DNA of 59,943 nucleotides from Bradyrhizobium neotropicale (GTDB lineage Bacteria; Pseudomonadota; Alphaproteobacteria; Rhizobiales; Xanthobacteraceae), in assembly GCF_001641695.1 (NCBI RefSeq), contig NZ_LSEF01000028.1, positions 116,220 through 176,162 on the forward strand. The letters run 5' to 3'. The position numbers and the translations under genes were made by a program. Every line of letters starts with the position of its first letter. The first letter of the stretch is position 1. Shown here one piece after another: positions 51,441 through 59,943 of the stretch. A model generated the notes under the pieces. The model worked only from the letters and a program-made list of their open reading frames with translations. It ran no database searches and was not told where the DNA came from.

Positions 51441-52475
51441 TCAGCGCTCGACCTCGCGATTCCAGCGCTTGGTCCATTCCTCGCGCTTCGCGTTGATGAC
51501 GGTCCAGTCCGGATTGTAGAGCTTTGCCGCGCGCTCGCCGATCGGCGCCATCTTGCCGAGTTCCGGCGGCACTTTGAGCGATTTCAGCACCGGGCCGTAG
51601 CCGTAATCCTTCAGCATCACGAGCTGGACCTTCGGATCCAGCAGCATCTTGACGAAGCTCACCGCAAGCGGCGAGGCGTTGGGCTTGGTGATCGGACACG
51701 CTGTCGTCAGCAGAGTTGCCGCGCCCTCCTTCGGGTAGACGAAATCGACGGGGAAGCCGGTGTTGGCAAAGCTCTGCACGCGGCCCGTGCCCCACACCGC
51801 GATGACGGCCTGGCCGGACTGGAACAGCTCGGTCATCTTGCCAGGCGACGGCTCATAGGCGAGCACGTTCGGATTGATGTCGGTCTTGAAGATCTTGAAG
51901 CCGGACTCGACATTGGACTCGCCGCCGCCGTTCATCTTCGACAGCATCACCAGCGCTTCGAGACCATAGGTGTTGTTGATCGGCGGGATGACGAGCTGCC
52001 TGGCGTATTTCGGGTCCTTCAGATCGTTCCAGGAGGTCGGCGGCGCCCAGCCTTTCTCGGCGAAGGCCTTGGTGTTGTACATCAGTCCGGTGGCGACGAT
52101 GCCGATCGCCACGGCGCGATCGTCCTTGAAGCGCGCGGTGTCGTAGAGATCGGCCGGCAGGCCGTCGAGCTTGCCGCAGAAGCCGAGCTGGATCGCCTGA
52201 TACATCGGACCATCGTCGACGATGGCGACGTCGATCTGCTGGTTGCCCTTCTGCGCCTGGAGCTTGGCCAGCGTGTCGGTGGAGTTGCCGGCGACGTATT
52301 CGACCTTGACGCCGTTCTCCTTCTCGAAATTGGGGATCACCTCGTCGCGGATCGTCTTCTCGAACGAGCCGCCATAGCCGGCGACATAAAGCGTCTTTTG
52401 CTGGGCCGAGGCGTCCGACGGGGCCGCGGCGAGCGCCGCGATGCTGACCGCTGTGAGAAGGCTGAGAGTCTTCAT
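51441..52475 (-). CDS. PotD-type periplasmic substrate-binding protein
   Basis: 344 aa from ATG 52475 (GGAG upstream; a TTG three codons before is less likely). A signal peptide (KTLSLLTAVSIAALAAAPSDASA) precedes a solute-binding family 1/8 domain: YVAGYGGSFEKTIRDEVIPNF, VDVAIVDDGPMYQ, and GTGRVQSFANTGFPVDFVYP with a C-terminal tail. Related to polyamine and opine-binding proteins. First gene of the operon, divergent from a LysR regulator. Confidence 0.92.
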   Translation of the reverse strand: MKTLSLLTAVSIAALAAAPSDASAQQKTLYVAGYGGSFEKTIRDEVIPNFEKENGVKVEYVAGNSTDTLAKLQAQKGNQQIDVAIVDDGPMYQAIQLGFCGKLDGLPADLYDTARFKDDRAVAIGIVATGLMYNTKAFAEKGWAPPTSWNDLKDPKYARQLVIPPINNTYGLEALVMLSKMNGGGESNVESGFKIFKTDINPNVLAYEPSPGKMTELFQSGQAVIAVWGTGRVQSFANTGFPVDFVYPKEGAATLLTTACPITKPNASPLAVSFVKMLLDPKVQLVMLKDYGYGPVLKSLKVPPELGKMAPIGERAAKLYNPDWTVINAKREEWTKRWNREVER

Positions 52476-52746
52476 AAGGACCAATCTCCAATTCCGGGAT
52501 GAGGGACGTGTCGACGATCAGACGGCCAAAGCACAGTCCGCGTTCCCCTTGGCGCAAATCCCGGTTCCAGCAGGGCTCCGGCCCCCGCTCACCAGGTTTT
52601 GGCGGCAATCGGGGGCTTTTGGCTCCGATCTGCCGGAAAAACGGGCTGTCTACAGCACTGATGAAAAAGATCGCAGAGCTATCCTTCCATCGTCCAATGA
52701 ATAATGGCACCCTCTGCATGCCGAAATGTTATGAATGGAAGATGGG

Positions 52747-53673
52747 ATGGCGCGGATCAATTCGCGGCAGGTGGAAGCCTTCCGCGCGATGATGCTGACC
52801 GGCAGCGTCACCGAGGCGGCCAAGCTGATGACGGTGACGCAGCCGGCGGTCAGCCGATTGCTGCGTGACTTCCAGGCGCTGCTGAAGATGGAGTTGTTCG
52901 AGCGGCGCGGCACCGGCCTCGTGCCGACTGCGGCAGCGACAGCGCTCTACACGGAGGTCGAGCGCTCCTTCGTCGGCCTCGAACGCATCACCGCGGCTGC
53001 CGAGGAGATCCGCGGCCGCCGCACCGGCTCGCTCCGGATCGCCGCGCTGCCGGCGCTGTCGAACGGCTATCTGCCGCGGCTCGCTGGGCATTTCCTGAAA
53101 GAGCGGCCCAACCTCAACCTCGCCTTCTTCGGCGTGATCTCGCCGATCGTGGTCGACTGGGTGCTGAACAACCAGTGCGACATCGGCTTTGCGGAGGTGC
53201 CGATCGCCCATTCCGGCCTGCCGAGCCTGCGGCTGCCGGCGCTGGCGCGCGTCGCCGTGCTGCCGACCGGACATCACCTCGCCGAAAAAGAGATGCTGGA
53301 GCCGCGCGATTTCGAGGGCGAGACATTCGTGTCGCTGTCGGCGGGATCGGCCAGCCGGCATCTGATCGACCAGATATTCCACCGCCATGATGTTCACCGC
53401 GTGCTGCGGGTCGAGACCACGCTTTCGGAGATCATGTGCGGCATGGTGTCGTCGGGACTTGGGGTGGCGATCTGCGATCCCTTCACGGCGCAGGAATTCT
53501 CCACCCGCGGCATCGTCGTGCGCCCCTTCCTGCCGCGCATCGACTTCGAGTTCTCCGCCGTCTTTCCCGCGCAGCGCAGTCCCTCGCCGGTGGCGCTGGA
53601 TTTCGTCGAGACCGTGCGCAAGTCACTTGCCGTGCTCGACGAACAACCCACGCATGAAGCCGCGCCGGGTTGA
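52747..53673 (+). CDS. LysR-family transcriptional regulator (NocR/OccR-like)
   Basis: 308 aa from ATG 52747 (GGAAG upstream; an in-frame ATG four codons earlier is possible). HTH: INSRQVEAFRAMMLTGSVTEAAKLMTVTQPAVSRLLRDFQ-type start (MARINSRQVEAFRAMMLTGS then VTQPAVSRLLRDF), followed by the C-terminal effector domain with ALPALSNGYLPRLAGHFL and VSSGLGVAICDPFTA. The VEAFRAMMLTGSVTEAA pattern and its position divergent from an opine-oxidase-like operon recall NocR/OccR. It probably activates that operon in response to its substrate. Confidence 0.93.
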   Translation: MARINSRQVEAFRAMMLTGSVTEAAKLMTVTQPAVSRLLRDFQALLKMELFERRGTGLVPTAAATALYTEVERSFVGLERITAAAEEIRGRRTGSLRIAALPALSNGYLPRLAGHFLKERPNLNLAFFGVISPIVVDWVLNNQCDIGFAEVPIAHSGLPSLRLPALARVAVLPTGHHLAEKEMLEPRDFEGETFVSLSAGSASRHLIDQIFHRHDVHRVLRVETTLSEIMCGMVSSGLGVAICDPFTAQEFSTRGIVVRPFLPRIDFEFSAVFPAQRSPSPVALDFVETVRKSLAVLDEQPTHEAAPG

Positions 53674-53723
53674 CGGGCCCGCTTGCGCGGACTGTTATGA
53701 TGTCCTCTTTCGGCAGGTAGCAC

Positions 53724-54428
53724 ATGGCACGCATCACCATCATCGAGACCGGCCACGTCCCAAACAAGTATCGCGAACGTCATGGCTCGTTTCCGGACAT
53801 GTTCGCGCGCATGGTCCGCACCGCGGATCCCTCGGCCGCCTTCGACATCGTCAGCATCCCCGATGGCGAGGCTCTCCCCGATCCGCGCCAGCTGGACGCG
53901 ATCCTGATCACCGGCGCGGCAGCCGGCGTTTATGACGGGCTCGACTGGATCGCGCCGCTCGAGGAATTCGTACGCACCGCCCACGCTAACAGAACGCCGA
54001 TGGTCGGGGTCTGCTTCGGCCATCAGCTGATCGCACAGGCGTTCGGCGGCACGGTGCGCAAATCGGACAAGGGCTGGGGCATCGGCCGACACGTCTATCA
54101 GGTGACGCCGGACAACGGCGTCGTCGACGGCGAAGCGCTCGCGATCGCCTGCTCGCATCAGGACCAGGTGATCGAAGCCCCCAGCGACGCTCGCACGATC
54201 ATGTCATCCGACTTCGCGCCGCATGCCGGCCTGCTCTACGCCAACGGCACGACGCTATCGGTGCAGCCGCATCCCGAATTCGACGTGGCGTTCGCCCGAG
54301 TCTGCTGCAAGTTGCGCGAAGGCAACGCACCGGATGCTGTCGTGGCTGCGGCCAGAGCTTCGCTCGCCGAGCCGCTGGACAGCGCAAAGCTCGGCGGCGC
54401 GATCACAAGATTTCTGACGCGGCGGTAA
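53724..54428 (+). CDS. Class I glutamine amidotransferase-like protein
   Basis: 234 aa. Triad candidates: Cys97 in MVGVCFGHQLIAQAFGG (nucleophile elbow), His183 and Glu185 in SVQPHPEFD. The N-terminus RITIIETGHVPNKYRERHGS is like GMP-synthase-type GATase subunits acting on gamma-glutamyl substrates. It lies 51 bp after the LysR gene on the same strand and might process a product of the amine operon, but an independent role is equally possible. Confidence 0.9.
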   Translation: MARITIIETGHVPNKYRERHGSFPDMFARMVRTADPSAAFDIVSIPDGEALPDPRQLDAILITGAAAGVYDGLDWIAPLEEFVRTAHANRTPMVGVCFGHQLIAQAFGGTVRKSDKGWGIGRHVYQVTPDNGVVDGEALAIACSHQDQVIEAPSDARTIMSSDFAPHAGLLYANGTTLSVQPHPEFDVAFARVCCKLREGNAPDAVVAAARASLAEPLDSAKLGGAITRFLTRR

Positions 54429-54481
54429 AACGCCTTGGTCTCCGAGGCGCCTCTAGTTATTGGGCAACCGTGAGAGGCTCG

Positions 54482-54718
54482 TCAGTAGTTGCGCTTCGTG
54501 CTCATGCCGGTGGTTTGACCAGGAGCAGCACTGGACGCACCGGAATGGCTCTTCTTGGAACCCATGGCGTGGTGCATCTTATGTTCCGCGTGGACTTTCT
54601 TAGGCGCCTTGGTTTGCATCTCCTGGCCCGGTGCGTTGCTCGAGGTACCTTGCGCAAACACGACCGGCGCGGTCCCTATGAGGGCGAGAGCAGAAACTGC
54701 AACAATCATTGTCCTCAT
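54482..54718 (-). CDS. Small secreted protein, His/Lys-rich, unknown
   Basis: 78 aa with a strong GAGGAGGA ribosome site. Signal peptide MRTMIVAVSALALIGTAPVV (to FA), then a mature region of about 55 residues rich in Ser, Lys, His, Met (HAEHKMHHAMGSKKSHSG), which could bind metal or be disordered. No domain recognised. It stands alone. Confidence 0.65.
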   Translation of the reverse strand: MRTMIVAVSALALIGTAPVVFAQGTSSNAPGQEMQTKAPKKVHAEHKMHHAMGSKKSHSGASSAAPGQTTGMSTKRNY

Positions 54719-54832
54719 TTTTCATCCTCCTCAGATAAGCATTCTGAGGAACGAATTGAAAACTGAGCCGTTCCAAAAGGCTGCTCATTATTCTTCTGAT
54801 CGCAGCGCAAAATGCGACAAGTGACCCTTCCT

Positions 54833-54853
54833 TCTCCCGTTGTGGGAGAGGGC
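54833..54853. repeat. CTTCTCCC...GGGAGAGG hairpin element
   Basis: Short inverted repeat (CTCCC / GGGAG with a GTTGT loop) between two minus-strand genes. A common rhizobial intergenic element; may end the transcript of the gene upstream. Confidence 0.5.
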
Positions 54854-54868
54854 GTAGCTGCGCCTAGC

Positions 54869-55336
54869 TCAAAACGGATCGCTTCCCAGCCCCGGCACAT
54901 CCTGAGGCCGCGGTCCCGGCGCCGGCCAGTGGAAGCGGCGATCCTTCTCCGCGATCGCGATGTCGTTGATCGAGGCTTCGCGGCGCTTCATCAGGCCGTG
55001 CTCGTCGAACTCCCATTGCTCGTTGCCGTAGGAGCGATACCATTGGCCGCTCGCGTCGTGCCATTCGTACTGGAAGCGCACGGCGATGCGGTTGCCGTCG
55101 AAGGCCCAGAGGTCCTTGATCAGGCGATAGTCGAGCTCCTTTTCCCATTTGCGGGTGAGGAACGCGACGATGGCTTCACGGCCCTGAAAGACCTCGGAGC
55201 GATTGCGCCAGCGGCTGTCCTCGGTATAGGCGAGCGCGACCCGCGCGGGATCGCGCGAATTCCAGGCGTCTTCGGCCATGCGGGCTTTTTGCGCAGCAGT
55301 CTCACGGGTAAAGGGCGGAAGCGGCGGGCGCGACAT
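54869..55336 (-). CDS. DUF1348 / NTF2-like protein
   Basis: 155 aa. Typical of DUF1348: [78 protein letters not shown] ([20 protein letters not shown]), then [20 protein letters not shown] and a terminal [13 protein letters not shown]. Nuclear-transport-factor-2 fold; function unknown, probably cytoplasmic. Lies between a small secreted protein and ybgC. Confidence 0.9.
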   Translation of the reverse strand: MSRPPLPPFTRETAAQKARMAEDAWNSRDPARVALAYTEDSRWRNRSEVFQGREAIVAFLTRKWEKELDYRLIKDLWAFDGNRIAVRFQYEWHDASGQWYRSYGNEQWEFDEHGLMKRREASINDIAIAEKDRRFHWPAPGPRPQDVPGLGSDPF

Positions 55337-55417
55337 GACGGCCTCATCGGTTTGATCGGGAAGCGCAAATCTATCGCCGCAACAGCCGGAGTCGAGAGGC
55401 CATCGCCTATCGCCCGA

Positions 55418-55867
55418 TCACGAAATCACATCGGCCTTCATCAGCGCGCGGATCGATTTCGGGATCGGCTGGGCCCGGCCGCCGCTGATGAAGGCGACGC
55501 GCACCTCCGCCTTGACCAGCACGTCCTCGCCGCGCCGCACCTCCTGCGCCAGCATGATGGAAGCGCCCTTCACCGCGATCGGCCAGGTCACGACGTCGAG
55601 CACGTCGTCCATCCGCGCCGGTTTCAGGAAATCCAGATGCATCGAGCGCACCACGAAGGCAAAGCCGGCGTCTTCCGTCGCGGGCTGTTCGAACAGCGCC
55701 TGCTGCTCGGCGCCCATCAGCCGCAGATGATTGGTGCGCCCGCGCTCCATGAAGCGCAGATAATTGGCGTGATAGACGATGCCGGAAAAATCCGTGTCCT
55801 CGTAATAGACGCGGACCTGCATGTGATGGCGGCCGTCGCGGATCTCGCCGTCGAGATGAGCTGTCAC
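55418..55867 (-). CDS. ybgC: YbgC/Tol-Pal-associated acyl-CoA thioesterase
   Basis: 149 aa from GTG 55867 (AAGAGG upstream; this start fits the short N-terminus of rhizobial homologues). Hot-dog fold with the catalytic motif VRVYYEDTDFSGIVYHANYL (Asp26 nucleophile) and FMERGRTNHLRLMG. It hydrolyses acyl-CoA thioesters and is normally encoded beside tolQ. Here tolQ is about 55 kb away at the left end of the window. Same strand. Confidence 0.93.
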   Translation of the reverse strand: MTAHLDGEIRDGRHHMQVRVYYEDTDFSGIVYHANYLRFMERGRTNHLRLMGAEQQALFEQPATEDAGFAFVVRSMHLDFLKPARMDDVLDVVTWPIAVKGASIMLAQEVRRGEDVLVKAEVRVAFISGGRAQPIPKSIRALMKADVIS

Positions 55868-55935
55868 GTCGCGAGCCTCTTCGCTTGTCGCTACCGGCCC
55901 GTTTTGCGCAAAAACGGCCGGCCGCGCAAGCGCGA

Positions 55936-56856
55936 CTAGGACAGAAGCGACGCTGTCCGCCCCAGCGTCACCTCGACGATTTCCGGCGGCACACCGACGC
56001 GGACCGGCATGATGCTGCAACCGAGGCCGCCGGAGACGATGACGTCGCATTTCAGCCGAAAGTGGCCGTAGGCGAGCCGCAGGCCATGCTGCGGCGGAAC
56101 TGCCGGCGACCACCCGAGCAGGCGAACCTGGCCGCCATGGGTGTGGCCGGACAGTTGCAGCGCGACGCGCGCAGGCACGCGCGGCGCGATGTTGGGCTCA
56201 TGCGCGAGCAGGATCACCGGCGCGTCGTCGGTGACCTTTGCGAGCGTCGCGGAGAGGTCGTCGGCGCCGAAGCGCACCATGCTCCGGAAGCGTCGCGCAG
56301 GAAGGTAAGCGAGCTGATCGCCAAGGCCGGCGAGCCAGAACGGTCTGCCGTCCTTGGTGAGGCGCACCACATCGTTCTCGTAGACGGGAATGCCGGCCGC
56401 TTCCAGCGCACGATGCGCGACCGTCGGCCCGCGCCCTGCCCGCTGCACGGTGTTGTCCTCCCAATAGTCATGATTGCCCATGACGGCGTGGACGCCGAGC
56501 GGCGCCTTGAGGCGCGCCAAACCCGCGGCCCATTCGCTCGACGGAATGATGCGTGTGACGTGGTGAAGACCGGCGACATAATCGCCGAGCAGCACGATGA
56601 GATCGGCGTTCAGCCCGTTGGCGCGGTCGACGATGGCCTCGATCCGCTCCAGCGACATCCAGGGATCGCAGGCGTGAATGTCGGCGATCGCGGCGATCTT
56701 CAGCGGAAAATCCGCCGGCCATTGCCGCGGGGCCGGATGATAGCGGGTGACGCGAAGCCGCATCACCGGCTCGACGCCGACGCCATAGGCAGCGGTCGAG
56801 ACGCCGAGGGCGGACAGACCGCCAATGGAACGGATGAGATGTCGCCGAGAGATCAT
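55936..56856 (-). CDS. Tat-exported metallophosphoesterase (YaeI-like)
   Basis: 306 aa. The N-terminal MISRRHLIRSIGGLSALGVS is a twin-arginine signal. Calcineurin-like metal motifs in order: IAAIADIHACDPW (D-x-H), LIVLLGDYVAG (GD), VMGNHDYW (GNH-D), ILLAHEP and LQLSGHTHGGQ (GH-x-H). It may act on phosphodiesters or phospholipids in the periplasm. It precedes ybgC by 68 bp. Two tandem palindromes lie upstream. Confidence 0.93.
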   Translation of the reverse strand: MISRRHLIRSIGGLSALGVSTAAYGVGVEPVMRLRVTRYHPAPRQWPADFPLKIAAIADIHACDPWMSLERIEAIVDRANGLNADLIVLLGDYVAGLHHVTRIIPSSEWAAGLARLKAPLGVHAVMGNHDYWEDNTVQRAGRGPTVAHRALEAAGIPVYENDVVRLTKDGRPFWLAGLGDQLAYLPARRFRSMVRFGADDLSATLAKVTDDAPVILLAHEPNIAPRVPARVALQLSGHTHGGQVRLLGWSPAVPPQHGLRLAYGHFRLKCDVIVSGGLGCSIMPVRVGVPPEIVEVTLGRTASLLS

Positions 56857-56916
56857 GAAACCCCGATCGTGATGCCCCTCCTTGATGCGGTCCGATTGGA
56901 GCGGAATTGGGATGCG

Positions 56917-56956
56917 CTCGTGCAGACCGTCTGCATCCTCGTGCAGACCGTCTGCA
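56917..56956. promoter_or_regulatory. Two tandem TGCAGACCGTCTGCA palindromes, 21 bp apart
   Basis: CTCGTGCAGACCGTCTGCA occurs at 56917-56935 and again at 56938-56956, each containing the perfect palindrome TGCAGACCGTCTGCA (7-1-7). The 21-bp period is two turns of DNA. They lie 60-100 bp upstream of the phosphoesterase start and just after the stop of the upstream gene at 56961. Likely a regulator-binding pair. Confidence 0.75.
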
Positions 56957-56960
56957 CAGA

Positions 56961-57830
56961 TTACCAGCGCTCCTGCCCGACCAAGGCATCCAGCCGCGAC
57001 TTCAACTCGTCGGATGCGCGGTAGTACCAGACGCCGCCGAGCAGATCGCGAAAGCGTGTGTTGACGCAGGCCTCGCGCTCGATGCGGTCGATCGTGGCGA
57101 GGCTGATCACGTCCTCGAGCGGACCGGCGGCGAGCAGCGACAGCAGCACGGGATTGGACTCGATCCTCAGGATCTCGAGAATGAGGTCGATCATCCGGTC
57201 GGGATCGTCCTCGCGCAGGTCGCGCTCGAAATCCATCATCGCGAACAGATTGTCGTCCTGGTCACGCTCGGATTTGGAATATTGCTCGACCCAGGCGCGG
57301 GCTAATTCCGCAAGCGTCATGCCGGCGCAGTCGAGCGGCTCGCGCGGCGTGCGCTGCGCGATGTGATCGGCCCGCCACGCTTGCTCGTCGGCGATTTTTG
57401 CGACACGCGACATCACGGGATCATCTTGCGCGAAATGCACGCCGCCGAGCAGCCAGCGCAGGCGCGCATTGCGCTCCGCCTCCTGCTCGATGCGCGCGAT
57501 CACCTCAGCGCCATGTGCGTAGAACAGCGCCAGCAGGAACTTGTCGTTGAGCTGCATCACCGTCTGCTTGTCGGCTTCCGTCTTGAGAACCTCCAGCACG
57601 AGATCGAGCGCGCCTTGGGGCCTGCGATGCGGCAGATGATCGAAGTAGAGTTTGATGGCCCAGATACTGCCGACCTGGTCGCGCCGGCTGACGCGCTGCA
57701 GCGCGCACCACATCGACGCCAGCTCGCCGAGCGGCATCGGATCGAGAAACGCCTCGGTCTCGTCGGGCGTGCGCAGTTGCGGCACGGCCGCGATGGCCTC
57801 CAGCAATGTCGCGTTGTCCGTCAGCCCCAT
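56961..57830 (-). CDS. Internally duplicated helical protein, unknown
   Basis: 289 aa from ATG 57830 (a GGGAAGG lies close upstream). Two similar halves are visible: the first contains LGELASMWCALQRVSRRDQV, DLVLEVLKTEADKQTVMQLN and RLRWLLGGVHF; the second contains LAELARAWVEQYSKSERDQD, DLILEILRIESNPVLLSLLA and RFRDLLGGVWYYRAS. The repeat unit of about 110 residues is possibly DUF6869-like. All-helical, cytoplasmic, no catalytic motif. It lies between ruvB and the phosphoesterase. Confidence 0.75.
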   Translation of the reverse strand: MGLTDNATLLEAIAAVPQLRTPDETEAFLDPMPLGELASMWCALQRVSRRDQVGSIWAIKLYFDHLPHRRPQGALDLVLEVLKTEADKQTVMQLNDKFLLALFYAHGAEVIARIEQEAERNARLRWLLGGVHFAQDDPVMSRVAKIADEQAWRADHIAQRTPREPLDCAGMTLAELARAWVEQYSKSERDQDDNLFAMMDFERDLREDDPDRMIDLILEILRIESNPVLLSLLAAGPLEDVISLATIDRIEREACVNTRFRDLLGGVWYYRASDELKSRLDALVGQERW

Positions 57831-57931
57831 TCCTTCCCACTCCCTTGCCAATGTGCGCGAGCGGCGACCCCGATCGCCGCGCGTCCGCATTAGTGACAGG
57901 TGGGAACCGGTGGGTTCACCGACTGTGGCAG

Positions 57932-58990
57932 TCAGTCGTCCTCGGCCTGGTCGCTGCCGAACAGGCCAAACTGTGCCGGATCGCGGTTGGGCTCAGTGAG
58001 GCCGAGATGGCGGAACGCATGCGAGGTCAGCAGGCGACCGCGCGGGGTGCGCTGCAGATAGCCGCACTGGATCAGATAGGGCTCGATGATGTCCTCGATC
58101 GCGTCGCGCGGCTCGGACAGCGCCGCCGCCATCGTCTCGACGCCGACCGGACCGCCGCTATAGTTCAGCGCGATGGTCGTGAGGTAGCGGCGATCCATGG
58201 CGTCCAGGCCTGCAGCGTCAACCTCGAGCGCGCTGAGCGCATGGTCGGCGATGTTGCGGTCGATCTCGTCGGCATTCGCCGCCGAGGCGAAATCGCGCAC
58301 GCGGCGCAAGAGGCGGCCGGCGATGCGCGGCGTGCCGCGGGCGCGGCGCGCGATCTCGTTGGCGCCGTCCGCGCTCATGCCGACATTGAGCACGCGCGCG
58401 CCGCGGGTGACGATGCTTTCCAATTCCTCGACCGTATAGAAATTGAGCCGCACCGGAATGCCGAAGCGGTCGCGCAAGGGATTTGTCAGAAGGCCGGCGC
58501 GCGTGGTGGCGCCGACGAGCGTGAACTTCGAGAGCTCGATCTTGACCGAGCGCGCCGCGGGGCCCTCGCCAATGATCAGGTCGAGCTGAAAGTCCTCCAT
58601 CGCGGGATAGAGCACTTCTTCCACTGCGGGACTCAACCGATGAATTTCATCGATGAAGAGCACGTCGCGCTCTTCGAGATTGGTCAGCAGCGCCGCGAGA
58701 TCGCCGGCCTTGGCGATCACGGGGCCTGATGTCGCGCGAAAGCCGACGCCGAGCTCCTTGGCCACGATCTGCGCCAGCGTGGTCTTGCCGAGACCAGGGG
58801 GACCGACGAACAGCACATGGTCCAGCGCCTCGCCGCGCTTGCGCGCGGCCTCGATGAAGATCGAGAGATTCTTGCGCGCCTGCTGCTGGCCGACGAAGTC
58901 GGACAGCGACTGCGGGCGCAGTGCGGTGTCGCCGACATCGTCACTGCGGCGTTCGGGCGAGACCATGCGGGACGCCTTGGGGTCGCTCAC
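57932..58990 (-). CDS. ruvB: RuvB Holliday junction branch-migration helicase
   Basis: 352 aa, GTG start overlapping the ruvA stop. AAA+ motor: [20 protein letters not shown], Walker [14 protein letters not shown] (about 61-73), Walker [12 protein letters not shown], sensor [20 protein letters not shown] with the Arg finger, and the C-terminal winged helix with [17 protein letters not shown]. With RuvA it drives branch migration; RuvC resolves. Length and motifs are normal. Confidence 0.97.
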   Translation of the reverse strand: MSDPKASRMVSPERRSDDVGDTALRPQSLSDFVGQQQARKNLSIFIEAARKRGEALDHVLFVGPPGLGKTTLAQIVAKELGVGFRATSGPVIAKAGDLAALLTNLEERDVLFIDEIHRLSPAVEEVLYPAMEDFQLDLIIGEGPAARSVKIELSKFTLVGATTRAGLLTNPLRDRFGIPVRLNFYTVEELESIVTRGARVLNVGMSADGANEIARRARGTPRIAGRLLRRVRDFASAANADEIDRNIADHALSALEVDAAGLDAMDRRYLTTIALNYSGGPVGVETMAAALSEPRDAIEDIIEPYLIQCGYLQRTPRGRLLTSHAFRHLGLTEPNRDPAQFGLFGSDQAEDD

Positions 58991-59604
58991 TTCGCGAGCT
59001 CCTTCAGGCCGAGGCGAATGAGCTGCGCCGTCTCGGCACCTTCACCGGCGCTGCGCGAGGCCGACGCGATGGCGGCCGCCGCCTGCGGCTGGCCGTAGCC
59101 GAGATTGACCAGCGCGGAGATCGCGTCAGCAACCGGGCGCGGGGCGCGCTGGTCGTCGACGGCGCCGGCGAGATGCACGACGTGCGGATCGACATTGGCA
59201 AAGGCCGGCGCCTTGTCCTTCAATTCGGTGACGATGCGCTCGGCGACCTTGGGGCCGACGCCCGGCGTGCGCGACACCGCGGCCTTGTCGCGCAGCGCAA
59301 TGGCGTTGGCGAGATCGGAAGGCTGCAGCGTGCCGAGCACCGCGAGCGCGACCTTGGCGCCGACGCCCTGCACGGTCTGGAGCAGGCGGAACCATTCGCG
59401 CTCCTGGTCGGTGCGGAAGCCGAACAGTTTGATCTGGTCCTCGCGGACATAGGTCTCGATCGACAGCACGGCGGCCTCGCCCGGTGACGGCAAATGCTGC
59501 AGCGTGCGCGTCGAGCAGTGCACCTGATAGCCGACACCGCCGACGTCGAGGATGACGAAATCCTCGCCGTAGGAATCGATCAGACCCTTGAGCTTGCCGA
59601 TCAT
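58987..59604 (-). CDS. ruvA: RuvA Holliday junction-binding protein
   Basis: 205 aa. N-terminal OB fold [20 protein letters not shown] then GYQVHCS, HhH motifs [20 protein letters not shown] and [20 protein letters not shown], and the C-terminal domain with [18 protein letters not shown] that contacts RuvB. Its start overlaps the ruvC stop by ATGA. Confidence 0.97.
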   Translation of the reverse strand: MIGKLKGLIDSYGEDFVILDVGGVGYQVHCSTRTLQHLPSPGEAAVLSIETYVREDQIKLFGFRTDQEREWFRLLQTVQGVGAKVALAVLGTLQPSDLANAIALRDKAAVSRTPGVGPKVAERIVTELKDKAPAFANVDPHVVHLAGAVDDQRAPRPVADAISALVNLGYGQPQAAAAIASASRSAGEGAETAQLIRLGLKELAK

Positions 59605-59943
59605 AGCCCCACTACCTTCAGCCTTAGCGCCGTGCTCTGGCGGTGATGGGCGTGGGTGATGGCGATGGCGAGCGCGTCGGCGGCGTCCGCGGATGGTGGC
59701 TCGGCTTTCGGCAGCAATATCTTCAGCATCATCGCGATCTGGTGCTTGTCGGCGTGACCGGCGCCGACCACCGTCTTCTTGACCTGGTTCGGCGCGTATT
59801 CGGCGACCGTGATGCCGAACATCGCGGGCGCCAGCATCGCGACGCCGCGGGCCTGGCCGAGTTTCAGCGTCGCAACGCCGTCCTTGTTCACAAAAGTCTG
59901 CTCGACGGCGGCTTCCATCGGCTTGTGATCGGACAGGACCGCC
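59601..59943 (-). CDS. ruvC: RuvC Holliday junction resolvase (C-terminal part; 5' end outside window)
   Basis: Visible part of about 113 codons, running off the right edge. It reads [22 protein letters not shown], then [40 protein letters not shown] and the C-terminal acidic cluster [18 protein letters not shown] with the catalytic Asp pair, as in RuvC. Operon order is ruvC-ruvA-ruvB on the minus strand. Confidence 0.95.
   Translation of the reverse strand, partial: AVLSDHKPMEAAVEQTFVNKDGVATLKLGQARGVAMLAPAMFGITVAEYAPNQVKKTVVGAGHADKHQIAMMLKILLPKAEPPSADAADALAIAITHAHHRQSTALRLKVVGL

Overview
The window looks like a chromosome segment of a Bradyrhizobium-type alphaproteobacterium. This is inferred from high GC with strong third-position bias, ATGA-overlapped operons, the ruvC-ruvA-ruvB / ybgC / tolQ housekeeping genes, many HxlR/TetR/SDR/ABC genes, and families of short intergenic palindromes (GGTGGGTTA...TAACCCACC and GTCATTCCGGG...CCCGGAATGAC). 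No rRNA, tRNA, CRISPR array, transposase or integrase was seen.

Layout. The left edge holds the 5' part of tolQ (minus strand). Then come a secreted gamma-glutamyltransferase, a small Gly-rich hydrophobic protein, and a minus-strand MacAB-like exporter operon led by a small secreted Gly/Ser-rich protein (3.2-7.5 kb). From 8 to 15.7 kb lie an EVE-like protein, a DUF2231 membrane protein, an SDR, a livK remnant, an acyl-CoA ligase, an HCCA-isomerase-like thioredoxin-fold protein divergent from an HxlR regulator, an AraC remnant, small membrane proteins, and a DUF2852 protein that shares a 19-bp operator with a TetR regulator. From 15.8 to 23.3 kb four YciI/DGPF proteins, SnoaL, VOC and SRPBCC proteins sit near an ECF42-type sigma factor. 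From 23.4 to 34.8 kb are a GhrA-like dehydrogenase, a TetR/GST pair, a PQQ alcohol dehydrogenase - cytochrome c - XoxJ-like - TIM-barrel operon, a hydantoinase/oxoprolinase pair and a sirtuin.

From 34.9 to 40.3 kb are two YadA-type trimeric autotransporters, each near a related LuxR-type regulator (one intact, one degraded). Both adhesin promoters carry the same 19-bp palindromic site. From 40.3 to 44 kb are an SDR, a RutG-like permease and dctA. From 44.2 to 53.7 kb is a nine-gene catabolic operon: a PotDABC-like ABC importer, two DAAO-type FAD oxidases, HcnA/HcnB-like subunits and RidA, divergent from a LysR gene. Its potB-like permease has a one-base frameshift in a C4 run. The right end returns to conserved genes: a GATase, DUF1348, ybgC, a metallophosphoesterase with two tandem 15-bp palindromes upstream, an internally duplicated protein, and ruvB-ruvA-ruvC.

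The most interesting items are the two-adhesin/LuxR module with its shared palindrome, the lanthanide-signature quinoprotein operon, the frameshifted importer in the amine-oxidation operon, the exporter flanked by two small Gly-rich proteins, several strong operator-like palindromes, and the roughly 55 kb between ybgC and tolQ, genes that are adjacent in many proteobacteria.
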